A stretch of 64,000 nucleotides of DNA, from positions 1-64,000 of the forward strand of contig SNVD02011421.1 of NCBI GenBank assembly GCA_013180625.2. Reading direction: 5' to 3'. The position numbers and the translations under genes were made by a program. This stretch comes from Boswellia sacra. Taxonomy: Eukaryota > Streptophyta > Magnoliopsida > Sapindales > Burseraceae. The stretch's first letter is position 1, and each line of letters starts with the position of its first letter. Positions 34,674 through 43,961 of this stretch are shown here, in pieces. The notes under the pieces were generated by a model. It was not told the origin of the DNA. It was given only the letters and a program-made list of their open reading frames with translations, and did no database searches.

Positions 34674-34889
34674 ACAAGGAACTCTTTCCATGACACAAGT
34701 GATTAAGTCACTTACAATTGAAGAAAATAACAGAGTTGTACTTTTAATCAAATTGAAAGTACTAAAGTAAACCTAGTTGAAAACACAAGGAATTTCAAGA
34801 ACAATAAGAGAAATGGTTTTCAACCTAGGAGAAGGAGCTTTAAGAATAAGAATAATCAACATAATAGGTCTAAGGATTCTAAAGGCAAA

Positions 34890-35628
34890 GGGGATAGGAT
34901 TTGCTATGTTTGTGGAAGGTCTAATCATGTGGCAAAGGATTGTTTTTACAAAAAGACAGAAGCCTACAAACATAAGCCCAAGCAACATCATAAAGATCAA
35001 AAGGATCAAGTACATATCTTGGAAGAAGGAAGTCCAAGTGAACCAAATGAACCTCTCATTAGGTATAATAATTCTAATTCTTTGAGTGTCAATTTTACTT
35101 ATGAAAATAATGAATGGTGGTTAGATTCAGGCGCGAATATTCATGTTTGTTCTAATAGAAGTTATTTTAAAAAATATCAGAACTCAAGTGGAGGAAGTGT
35201 GACCCTAGGCAATAATACTACCGCACAAATACTTGGGATTGGAGATATTGAATTGAAGATGACCTCTGGAAAGACTTTAATTCTCAAGGAAGTGCGTTAT
35301 GTTCCTGAAGTGAGAAGAAATCTTGTTAGTGGGTCTTCTTTAGTTCAAAAAGGATACAAAATTGTTTTAGAATCTAATAGAGTTGTAATCTCTAAAAATA
35401 ATGTATTTGTGGGTAAAGGTTATGTTTGTGATGGTTTATTTAAGTTGAATAATTTTTCAAAGATCTAATAAAGTTTCCAAAGTTTTTAATATTGAAACTT
35501 CTAATATTTGGCATGGGAGACTTGGACATGTATCGTTAAAGAAAATAAAAAAAATGATAGATCTTGACTTAGTGCCTAAAGCTATAATTGATTTTAAACA
35601 TAAGTGTGAGATTTGTGTTCAAGCTAAA
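34890..35628 (+). pseudogene. Copia C zinc knuckle, protease and GAG-pre-integrase
   Basis: The CCHC knuckle CYVCGRSNHVAKDC lies at about 34899-34940. The same frame continues to the protease active site WWLDSGANIHVCSNRSYF (about 35113-35166; DSGA with Asp retained) and VRYVPEVRRNLVSGSSLV, and stops at 35468. In a shifted frame IWHGRLGHVSLKKIKKM and CEICVQAK (35500-35628) give the GAG-pre-integrase domain, which is cut by element B. Confidence 0.8.
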
Positions 35629-37039
35629 TGATAGGTGTCTATTTATGTATTACTTTGATATCAATTCGTCCATGTTTCTTTGCTATATTCCGTGGTATTT
35701 TTATGTTTTTGTGTGTTCTGATGTTTGTAGGAGTTTTGGAGCAACTTGCACAAAAAATGGAGTAAAACCCTTCATTTTCACCTCTGCTAGTCAGTGATCT
35801 TCTCGGATTTAATTGTATGGATATACAATGAACCCGACGACATGTTATATACCGTTGGAAAGCTCTCGAAGTCTATTTTCTGGAGAAATTTACGGTTTAT
35901 AAATCCATTCAGTGTACCAAAAGTTCTAATCAAAACAGTGTGAGATGTATAGAAATATAATTCCACAAGTCACTGTAGCATGTATAATACGGGGCACTGT
36001 AGCAAGTCACTGTAGCAGAGTATTTAAACACATTTTAGGGTTTTATTTTCATAACTTGAAGAGGGAGAACGTGGTGGAGGCTGAGCTCTGGAATTCTTTC
36101 ATCTCTTGGAGTTCTTGAAGGAGAAAGGAAGCTTGGAAAGAGGAAGAACTACAATCCAAAGAGAATTACATCAAATTTGCTAAGTTTTTCCCTTCCCTTT
36201 CATTTTCTGGAATGTCTCCATGTTGTATTGTATTTACCACGTTCTTAAACATGTGTAACTGAATCTGAATTGGTTGAGGGTGATTTCAAAGCCCCTGATA
36301 TGGTTTTTGTAAGTTGATTGTGTAAGGAATTGTTATCCAATTCTCTAATTGAAGTTGCTTGTATTCTCCCATATTTAATGCTTATGATTGCTTGCTGATT
36401 GTATTTGAGTGGCCAACTGAATATAATCTGGTTGTTGATTATTGCTAGACTAGAAATCTTGATCCGTAATTGTCTTGAATTTCTAATCATTAGTAGCAAA
36501 ATTGTGATCAGAGATTGCAATTGGAGAATATAACCTAAGTTAAATAATCCGAGCTTGTGTGTTTATTGCTTAGATCAACCTATCTTTCTTATCATAATGC
36601 ATCCATTGAATTAAACTCAGAGAGCTTGTTCTAGGTTGTTTAATGGATAGAGATTAAATAAAGAGCTTGTTTTATTTAACAACAAAGTAAGGAAAGATTG
36701 GGGTAATAGAGCTTGTTATTATCTACGGTTGATAACTTCAATGCTGTAATTAGATGACAATTCTACAATTAATTCGCAAATCCATATCTTGTGGTAGAGA
36801 AGGATCCCTTAACCAGCTTTCTCCCATTGATTTTTCATTCAAATTTACTTTCTGTTTTGTTATTCTTTACTTGCATTCTTATTTCATTTAGTAAAGCATT
36901 CAACAAAAATCCCCCCCTGTTTAGTTTATTGTTGCTGGAAATAACAAATTCAATTAGAATCAATCCTCGTGGGAACGATATCTTACTTATCACTTTATTA
37001 CTTGTGCGACTAGTATACTTGCTAGTTTCGAACGCATCA
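35629..37039 (+). mobile_element. 5' LTR of element B
   Basis: 1411 bp, TGATAGGTGTCTATT... to ...GAACGCATCA. It differs visibly from the 3' LTR near its start (ATGTATTACTTTGATATC against ATATATCATTTTCATATC) and at scattered other sites. Confidence 0.93.
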
Positions 37040-37045
37040 AGTTTT

Positions 37046-37063
37046 TGGCGCCGTTGCCGGGGA
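37046..37063 (+). promoter_or_regulatory. Primer binding site, tRNA-Asp type
   Basis: TGGCGCCGTTGCCGGGGA, 18 nt complementary to the 3' end of plant tRNA-Asp including CCA, 6 bp after the LTR. It primes minus-strand cDNA synthesis. Confidence 0.92.
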
Positions 37064-37151
37064 TTGATTTTCTAATCGATTTATTATTTTGTTTTCATTG
37101 TTGATTCATATTTTTGTTTGTTTTTCTTTTTTGATTGTTTGTGTTTAGAAC

Positions 37152-37990
37152 ATGGCAGTAAACTTCCATCAATTCAGTAGCGGATTTGAGCCACAACTAC
37201 CATGGAGAGTAAATGAGGTAAGCACTCCGAACATTGAACAACAACTTTCTGAGCTAACCTCTCTTGTGGAAAACATGGTTGTAGGATATATGCAAAAATC
37301 TTATGAATGTGGGTATATTCTACGATGGAGCATCCAATCGACATGTATCCAACTTTACAAGAAGAATATATGGAACAAGCCAATGCCATGGGTGGATTTC
37401 CAGGACAAACAAGGCAATGGTATGATCCCTTCTCTAACACTTACAATGCCGGATGGGGAGATCACCCTAATTTTAATTACTGGAATCATCAACCAATCGC
37501 CCCAAATGGCATACCAAATTGGCTGCAAGGTTTCAATCAACCTAGAGTGCAGCAACCATTTCAAATGCACCACCACCAATGCCACATCCAGCACCGCAAC
37601 CAGCTCCACAAAACTCAGGTATGTCTCTCCAGGATATTGTTAATGCACTTGCCACTAACACAATGCAATTCCAGCAGGAAACTGGGGCAAGTATCCAAAA
37701 CCTGGCAAATCAAATGGGACAATTGGCCACTAGCATGAGCAAATTCGAGGCCAAGGCTCAGAAGAATTATCTTGTCAAACGGTGATCAATCCAAGAGAGA
37801 ATTCTTGTGCGATAACTTTGCAAAATGGAGAGCAATTAGATGTCCTGCCAAAGAAATCACAAACTGATGAAGGAGATGACACCACTTCCACCATGAACAA
37901 AACACTGACTTCTCAGGTAAATCCTATAACCCCATTCTTTCATATGTTTCTCCTCCACCTTTTCCTAGTAGATTTGTAAAATCGAAGAAG
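37152..37990 (+). pseudogene. Gag, element B, frameshifted
   Basis: Starts at the ATG at 37152 (MAVNFHQFSSGFEPQLPWRV). A frameshift near 37305 moves the reading to STMEHPIDMYPTLQEEYMEQ and YDPFSNTYNAGWGDHPNF. Another near 37580 leads to NSGMSLQDIVNALATNTMQF and QETGASIQNLANQMGQLATS. These are the conserved landmarks of Athila-like Gag. The Cys residues of the expected zinc finger before HPIDMYPTLQ are largely lost. Confidence 0.82.
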
Positions 37991-38620
37991 GAGGAACAAG
38001 AAAATCCTGGAAACTTTTCGCAAAATCGAGGTGAGTATACCACTTTTGGATGCTATCGAACAAGTACCTCGTTATACAAAATGTTTCAAGGAGTTATGCA
38101 CTAGCAAAAGAAAGTTAAAAAGAAATGAGAAAGTAAGTGTGGGGGAAGATGTTTCAACTGTATTGCAAAGGAAAATTCCTCCAAAGTGCAAAGATCCAGG
38201 TACGTTCACCATGCCATATTCTATTTATGCTTCTTTAAATCTTGGACCTTTTGCGAAAATTGGTATTACCATTCAAATTGCTGATCGTTTTAATGCATAT
38301 ACCAAAAGAGTTGTGGAAGATGTGCTTGTGCAGATGAATCAATTGCTTTTCCCAGTAGACTTTTATGTTCTTGAAATAGAGGATGAGACATCTCCTAATC
38401 CAACACCGATTCTTATGGGAGACCATTCTCGAAAACTGTTAGAACCAAGATTGATGTTCGTGATGACACTCTCATCATAGAGTTTGATGGCAAGGTGATA
38501 TGTTTCAATATCTTTGAGGCAATGAGGTACTCTAGTGACTTACATTCTATTTTTGCAGTTGACGTTGTTGATTCTCTGCCACAACAATGTTTTGAGTTAA
38601 CTCGCAAGAATCAATTGGAT
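37980..38620 (+). pseudogene. Aspartic protease, element B, active-site segment deleted
   Basis: Readable landmarks are PLLDAIEQVPRYTKCFKELC, KCKDPGTFTMPYSIYASLNL, QIADRFNAYTKRVVEDVLVQ and TSPNPTPILMG, followed in another frame by FEAMRYSSDLHSIFAVDVVD. Between GTFT and MPYS the roughly 21-residue segment holding the catalytic LxDLGAS motif is missing, compared with element A and with the family. The protease is therefore dead. Confidence 0.82.
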
Positions 38621-39960
38621 ATAGCTATTAATGAGCACATAGGGACAGAAAATTCTAAAGAGTCAGAAATTTTGATACGAGTGTCCAAAGAAATGGAGGA
38701 AGTTGTGGCAAGCTTAGATGAGACCATAGCAATAACCACAAATAGGTATGATGTTTCATACATTCAATTTCCTTTATCTAATGAGAAAACTTCACCTTCC
38801 GTGATGAACAGCAACGCCTTGAGTTAAGCTCTTCAGATCATTTTGAAGCATGTATTCCTATGGTGAGAAAGCTACTTTGCCAGCATAAGCAAAGGTCCTG
38901 CACTTACAAGAATAGAAACTCATCCGAGTGCTTCGAGATCACAAAACAGCCATTGGGTGGACAATTGCTGACATCAAAGGTATTAGCCCAGCCATATGCA
39001 TGCACCATATCTTATTAGAAGAAGGATCCAAGCCCACTCGAGAAGCACAGAGGAGGTTGAATCCTCCAATGATGGAAGTTGTCAAGAAAGAAATCCTGAA
39101 ATTGTTAGATGTGGGTGTGATTTATCCAATTTCGGACAGTAAGTGGGTGAGTCAGTCCAAGTTGTTCCGAAGAAATCTGGTGTTACGGTGGTTAAGAATG
39201 ACAATAATGAGCTAGTTCCCACTCGTATCCAAACCGGGTGGCGAGTTTGTATTGATTATCGAAAGCTCAATTCTGCAACTCGCAAGGATCACTTTCCTTT
39301 GCCATTCATTGATCAAATGCTGAGAGATTAGCAGGTCATTCTCATTATTGTTTTCTTGATGGCTATTCAGGATATAATCAGATTGTCATTGCCCTGAGGA
39401 TCAAGAGAAAACTACATTCACATGCCCATTCGGTACATTTGCCTATCGACGCATGCCATTCGGTCTTTGTAATGCCCCTGCCACTTTCCAAAGGTGTATG
39501 GTAAGTATTTTCTCTGATTATGTTGAGAACATTATTGAGGTATTTATGGATGACTTTAGTGTTTTTAGTGATTCTTTTGATAAATGCCTTGACAACCTTA
39601 CCCTTATACTTCAAAGATGTATAGAAACTAACCTTGTTCTGAATGGGAAGAAATGTCATTTTATGGTAGATCAGGGTATAGTTTTGGGACATGTTATTTC
39701 TGCTAAGGGTATAGAGGTGGATAAATCCAAGATAGATCTTATATGTTCCTTACCACCTCCCACAAGTGTGCGGGATATTCGTTCGTTTCTTGGCCATGCA
39801 GGTTTCTATCGTAGATTCATCAAAGATTTCTCGAAGATAGCATTGCCCCTATGCAGATTATTACAGAATGATGTGGCCTTTGAATTTGATGAGAAATGCA
39901 AAGAGGCATTTGAGAAACTGAAGGAACTCTTGACTTCGGCTCCAGTAATCCAATCTTCGA
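38620..39960 (+). pseudogene. Pol linker and reverse transcriptase, element B, frameshifted
   Basis: The linker frame (38495-38827) ends early. RT motifs then appear in three frames: [20 protein letters not shown] near 39090-39150, [20 protein letters not shown] near 39235-39295, CFLDGYSGYNQI near 39347-39380, then FGTFAYRRMPFGLCNAPATF and the catalytic VFMDDFSVF near 39537-39562, followed by FLGHAGFYRRFIKDFSKIA. The Asp-Asp pair is intact, but at least three frameshifts or stops separate the motifs. Confidence 0.88.
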
Positions 39961-40400
39961 ATTGGAATCATCCATTCGAGATCATGTGTGATGCAAGTGA
40001 CTACGCTGTGGGTGCCGTTTTGGGTCAACGAATTGGCAAAATTCCACATGCCATTTACTATGCATCTCGGACTTTAAATGATGTTCAACTTAATTATTCT
40101 ACCACTGAGAAAGAGCTGCTAGCGGTTATTTTTGCTTTAGAAAAGTTTCGATCTTATTTGATTGGTACTAAAGTAACCGTTATTCTGATCATGCAGCTTT
40201 GAGCTACTTGCTCACAAAGAAAGTGATAAACCAAGGCTTATCAGGTGGATACTCCTTTTACAGGAAGTTTGACTGTGGGAATCAAAGAAAGAAGGGAAGT
40301 GAAAACTTAGTTGCGGACTATCTCAGTGCATTGTCCATGATACGAATGCCACTGCATACAAGAAAGTTTTCCAGAATGAAACAATTGTGTCTCTAATGTA
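39961..40400 (+). pseudogene. RNase H domain, element B
   Basis: FEIMCDASDYAVGAVLGQRI (first catalytic Asp) and STTEKELLAVIFALEKFRSY (Glu) are in the RT frame ending at 40202. SDHAAL and SENLVADYLSAL follow in shifted frames, replacing the usual RLIRWILLLQEF-type stretch with out-of-frame sequence. Degrades the RNA strand during cDNA synthesis; broken here. Confidence 0.82.
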
Positions 40401-40458
40401 GTAGCCTTGGTATGCAGATATTGTCAACTACTTAGTTACCAAAAAGCTACCACATGAC

Positions 40459-41706
40459 TTGACTCGAGCTCAAAGAGACATGATCAAGAACATTGCCAAG
40501 TATTACATATGGGATGATCCGTACTTATGGAAGCATTGTTCTGACCAAGTGATAAGAAGGTGCATTTCTGAATCTGAATTTAATTCAATTTTAACCTTCT
40601 GTCATTCTTATGCATGTGGAGGTCATTTCGGACCAAAAAGAACAGCCCTAAAAGTTCTTGATTGTGGATTCTACTGGCCATCATTGTTCAAAGATGCATA
40701 TCTGTTCTGCAAAGCTTGTGACCGTTGTCAAAGGACAGGTAATTTAAGTGCCAAAAATCAAATGCCACAAACCCCTATACTTATTGTCGAGATTTTTGAT
40801 GTGTGGGGTATTGAATTCATGGGTCCTTTTCCTTCATCTTTTGGTAATGTTTACATTATACTTGCTGTGGATTATGTTTCTAAATGGGTGGAAGCAAGAG
40901 CTACGAGAACTAATGATTCTAAAGTTGTTGTAGATTTTGTGAAATCTAACATTTTTGTGAGATTTGGAACACCAAGAGCCATGATTAGTGACAGAGGGAC
41001 ACACTTCTGTAACCGATCATTTGAAGCCTTGCTCAAGAAATACGACATCACTCATAAGGTGTCTACTGCATATCATCCACAAACTAGTTGTCAAGTTGAA
41101 GTTTCAAATCGAGAAGTCAAGTCCATTCTCGAGAAGACAGTGAATCCGAACAGAAAAGATTGGAGCCTACGACTTAATGATGCACTTTGGGCATACCGGA
41201 CTGCTTACAAGACACTTATTGGTATGTCTCCGTACAGGTTAGTCTATGGTAAGCCATGTCACCTTCCGGTAGAGCTCGAACACAAAGCATGGTGGGCAGT
41301 AAAGCTTTGTAACATGGAGATGGATGCTGTTGGAGAGCAAAGGAAGCTTCAACTTCAAGAATTAGAAGAACTTAGAAATGATACCTATGAGAATTCCAGA
41401 ATTTACAAGGAGAGAACTAAGGCATTTCATGATAAAATGATCTCTAGGAAGAATTTTGAAGTGGGACAGAAAGTTCTTTTATTTCATTCTCGCCTCAAGT
41501 TATTTCCAGGTAAATTACGATCTCGATGGGTTGGACATTTTGTTATTACTAATGTTTTTCCCCATGGTGCAGTGGAAATCAAGAGCTTAAAAACGGATAA
41601 AGTATTCAAGGTGAATGGGCACAGGTTGAAGCCTTACTATGATAATTCAGTGATGCACGACATCGATGAGGTACCTCTCTACGAGCCAACTTATCTTGAT
41701 GGGTGA
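40459..41706 (+). CDS. Integrase, element B, open frame of 415 residues with D-to-E change at the first catalytic site
   Basis: The longest intact frame of element B. It has an HHCC zinc-binding domain (H49, H56, C87, C90), then the rve core with ISDRGTHF (D178) and [14 protein letters not shown] (E214), 35 residues apart as expected for DD35E. The first catalytic position, normally Asp in WGIDFMGPF, reads WGIEFMGPF (E119). HPQTNGQ is changed to HPQTSCQ. The C-terminus contains a GPY/F-like module with GHF in place of GPF and ends LYEPTYLDG; no chromodomain. The N-terminal residues upstream of the ATG (KLPHDL) suggest it was part of the polyprotein. Confidence 0.88.
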   Translation: MTRAQRDMIKNIAKYYIWDDPYLWKHCSDQVIRRCISESEFNSILTFCHSYACGGHFGPKRTALKVLDCGFYWPSLFKDAYLFCKACDRCQRTGNLSAKNQMPQTPILIVEIFDVWGIEFMGPFPSSFGNVYIILAVDYVSKWVEARATRTNDSKVVVDFVKSNIFVRFGTPRAMISDRGTHFCNRSFEALLKKYDITHKVSTAYHPQTSCQVEVSNREVKSILEKTVNPNRKDWSLRLNDALWAYRTAYKTLIGMSPYRLVYGKPCHLPVELEHKAWWAVKLCNMEMDAVGEQRKLQLQELEELRNDTYENSRIYKERTKAFHDKMISRKNFEVGQKVLLFHSRLKLFPGKLRSRWVGHFVITNVFPHGAVEIKSLKTDKVFKVNGHRLKPYYDNSVMHDIDEVPLYEPTYLDG

Positions 41707-42009
41707 GGACAGGTAACGTCAGGCTGAGGACGTTAAACTAAGCGCTTAGTGGGAGGCAACCCAATGTTTTTGAAATATAAATAAAAAGAGACAAAGAAAA
41801 GAAGGTAGTATTGATCAATTTTTAGGTTTCGAGGAGATTCCTCTCATGGGCTATTATAATTGATCAGGTTTTATCTCTCTTGCAATTGTCTCATTGCTTT
41901 ATGCTGTCTTTGAACTTTATTGCTCCTTGTGTTTTATTCTTTTATGGTCTCTATTGTCTTTTCTTTTCTTTTCTTTCTTGTGTTTAATTTGATTATTCCG
42001 TGCTTCGAG
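41707..42009 (+). other. Post-pol spacer, element B
   Basis: Noncoding, starts with GAGGACAGGTAACGTCAGGC and a GGGAGGCAACCCAATG segment shared with element A at 8044-8090. T-rich from 41930 on. No ORF. Confidence 0.6.
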
Positions 42010-42130
42010 TTCAGTTGTGCAACAGCTTGAGGAAACATTCAAACGGGAGTTGAAGCCATTGTTCGAAGGTTTGAAACGTGCACATCTGGGAGAAGAACAA
42101 ACTCAATCGCATTATCGGTAATATCTCTCC
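42010..42130 (+). pseudogene. Duplicated pol-linker-like segment ahead of ORF X
   Basis: An open stretch reads QLEETFKRELKPLFEGLKRA, followed across a shift by a SVISL-like segment. It resembles the gypsy pol linker (LELKPLPDHLKHGFLG followed by LPV). The same arrangement exists in element A (7650-7780). Inference: ORF X was attached to a duplicated piece of pol. Confidence 0.45.
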
Positions 42131-42144
42131 TTTTCTTCTCTTCA

Positions 42145-42698
42145 ATGGATGCTGATATCTTTCTATCGAACCTTCGTAAATATTTCCCTTCACTTCCTCA
42201 AAATGCTGTGTTTAAAAATTATAAAGTACGGATGACTAGACTTTGGGCATTGATGCTCCTAAATGTGCCTGCTGATATCCGATGGCTTATCGAAGCCAAG
42301 GTGAGATTGTCCGGTGAGCCGGACATTAATCTCGCAAAATACATGCCTGGTCTAGGAAGAGCTACTACGCCAAGAGGCGAAGAGCGAAAAGGTTACAAGT
42401 ATGTTATAAATGTGCTAGATGAAATTGTAACCAGACTTGTCGTTCATTAGGTTTTGCGTCCAGGAATAGAGAAGATAAACTTTCATTTATTAAGAATGGT
42501 TTGAGTAATGAGTCGTGGGATAATGTTTTGTTAACTCTCGAGTCACATTCTTGTGGACTTGTTCAGCGTGAATTGCTTAATCTATGGACACAATTTCGTG
42601 ATGAATTGCAGTGTTATAGTCTAGGGAATCTGACTAAAAACGACCCTGTTTGCCAGTTTATAAGAAAACTGGATGGGAAGCAAATCCCCGACTCATAG
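42145..42698 (+). pseudogene. ORF X, copy in element B, frameshifted
   Basis: Colinear with the 184-residue ORF of element A at 7087-7641. Frame 1 (42145-42450) covers MDADIFLSNLRKYF to YMPGLGRA. A 1-nt deletion at about 42357 (AGGAAGAGC against AGGAAAGAGC in A) shifts the Cys-rich part out of frame. The rest (from 42501, ESWDNVLLTLESHSCGLVQR to KLDGKQIPDS) is in a second frame and ends at the same stop context. Function unknown. Confidence 0.6.
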
Positions 42699-42927
42699 AA
42701 GGCGTTTCAGCCGTTACTGGACGTAAAACCAGAGGAAGATGTGAGCCACAATCACAACTACTTGTATATTTGAATGTGTGTTGTTGTTGTCGAATTTTAT
42801 TTTCTTCTTGTTTCGTTTGATCTGATTATCAATGTTGTTTTTGTGTTGTTGTTGTTTGTTGATTTTGTTTGTTTTAATTTCAAGTTTTCTTTTTGACAAA
42901 CCATATGACTACCCTATGGCATAAGTA

Positions 42928-43185
42928 CACGTGGGAGACAAGTGTGGAGGTTTTGTCAACCTCCACCGAAAGTGTATCTCCATTTTTAATGCTTCACGTG
43001 GGAGACAAGTGTGGGAGGTTTTGTCAACCCCCGCCGAAAGTGTATCTCCATTTTCCATGCTTCACGTGGGAGACAAGTGTGTAGGTTTTGTCAAACCTCG
43101 CCGAAAGCATATCTCATTTTTTCAAATCTTGGGGCTATAAATCTGCATCGAGCAACCCCCACCGAAAGTATGTCCCCATGTGTCA
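42928..43185 (+). repeat. Tandem G-box repeats upstream of LOG, element B
   Basis: CACGTG at 42928-42933, 42995-43000 and 43063-43068 (spacing 67 and 68 bp) within repeats of CACGTGGGAGACAAGTGTG, then GGTTTTGTCAA and a CACCGAAAGTGT block. A fourth partial unit (CCCCCACCGAAAGTATG) lies near 43155-43172. Colinear with the array of element A. Candidate cis-regulatory module for the LOG gene. Confidence 0.82.
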
Positions 43186-43207
43186 AAATTTGAGAGTTTT
43201 ATGGGTG

Positions 43208-43215
43208 TATATATA
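43208..43215 (+). promoter_or_regulatory. TATA-like box upstream of LOG copy B
   Basis: TATATATA about 97 bp before the LOG ATG and just after the G-box array. A second possible box is GGCTATAAATC near 43133-43143. The arrangement enhancer repeats, TATA, short leader, ATG is inferred to be the captured or evolved LOG promoter. Confidence 0.5.
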
Positions 43216-43311
43216 CATTCTGCATATTTTCATATGTCATTCAATAACATGTCTTGCAATTGAAAAGCATAATATCTAACGTGTCTTACACAAGATTAGA
43301 GCACTTGAAGA

Positions 43312-43961
43312 AATGGAGAAAACACCAATCGGCGATTCCGCAATATATGCGTATTTTGCGGATCGCAATTTGGTAAAGATGGAGAGTTTACCACAGCAGC
43401 TCTTGATCTTGGTCGGACAGTAGCTGCGAGGGGTATTAATTTGATTTATGGAGGGGGTAGTCTTGGGTTAATGGGGTGTGTGTCAACAGCTGCATCCCTA
43501 GGAGGGAGCAAAGTTCTCGGCAGTATCCCTAAACCATTAGCTGTACGAGATATCGTAGGCAACACAATCGGGGAAGAGTTACAGGTCTCTAGTATGCATG
43601 AGCGTATTGCACATATGGTTGTTAAGTCCGATGCATTTATAGCTTTGCCGGTGGTTATGGTACATTAGAGGAGATATTTCAAATCACCTCTTGGGCACAG
43701 CTAAACATCCATCGGAAACCCATTGGTTTGTTAAATGTCAATAATTTTTTTGAGGGTTTGTTGTCTTTTCTTGATCAAGCAGTAGAAAAAAACTTCATCT
43801 CACAGTCGGCGAGGCAAATCCTGGGTACAGCTTCAACTGCAGGGGAGTTAATTGACAAATTACAAGCATTCATCTATTCGCCTGATCCAACAATATCTCG
43901 GATAGATTGGTTTGGAGAAGGCAATAAGAGGCATAAACTGGATTTAACGCTCCATCCGTAA
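43312..43961 (+). pseudogene. LOG: Captured LOG cytokinin riboside 5'-monophosphate phosphoribohydrolase, copy B
   Basis: From the ATG at 43312 the frame runs 118 codons: NICVFCGSQFG, LIYGGGSLGLMG, IPKPLAVRDIVGN, SMHERIAHMVVKSDAFIALP. At 43648-43650 one base is missing in the PGGYGT codons compared with copy A, giving a stop at 43666-43668. The remainder continues in another frame (ITSWAQLNIHRKPIGLLNVN, SQSARQILGTA) to a TAA at 43959-43961. Ignoring the deletion, the gene would be 216 codons, the usual LOG size, and intronless. Glu97, a stop in copy A, is intact here. The canonical Lys after MHxR is Ile in both copies. Similarity to copy A is high through the whole gene and ends at the stop. 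Confidence 0.88.

Larger units (their letters stand above)
34107..35628 (+). mobile_element. Copia C: 5' part of a second Ty1/copia element, cut by element B
   Basis: Contains Gag, zinc knuckle, protease and the start of GAG-pre-integrase in copia order. It stops at CEICVQAK just before the integrase core, where the LTR of element B begins at 35629. The remainder is not found after 47353. It is a different family from the copia remnant at 1-3181. Confidence 0.85.

Noticed and set aside
42893..43279. Several overlapping frames with repeated GDKCGGF/HRKCIS peptides
   Set aside because: They arise from the 67-bp G-box tandem repeats in different frames; the DNA repeat, not a protein repeat, is conserved between A and B.
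43312..43961. Annotation as lysine decarboxylase
   Set aside because: The PGGYGTLEE motif (copy A) and length belong to LOG phosphoribohydrolases, which were once mislabelled 'lysine decarboxylase-like'.
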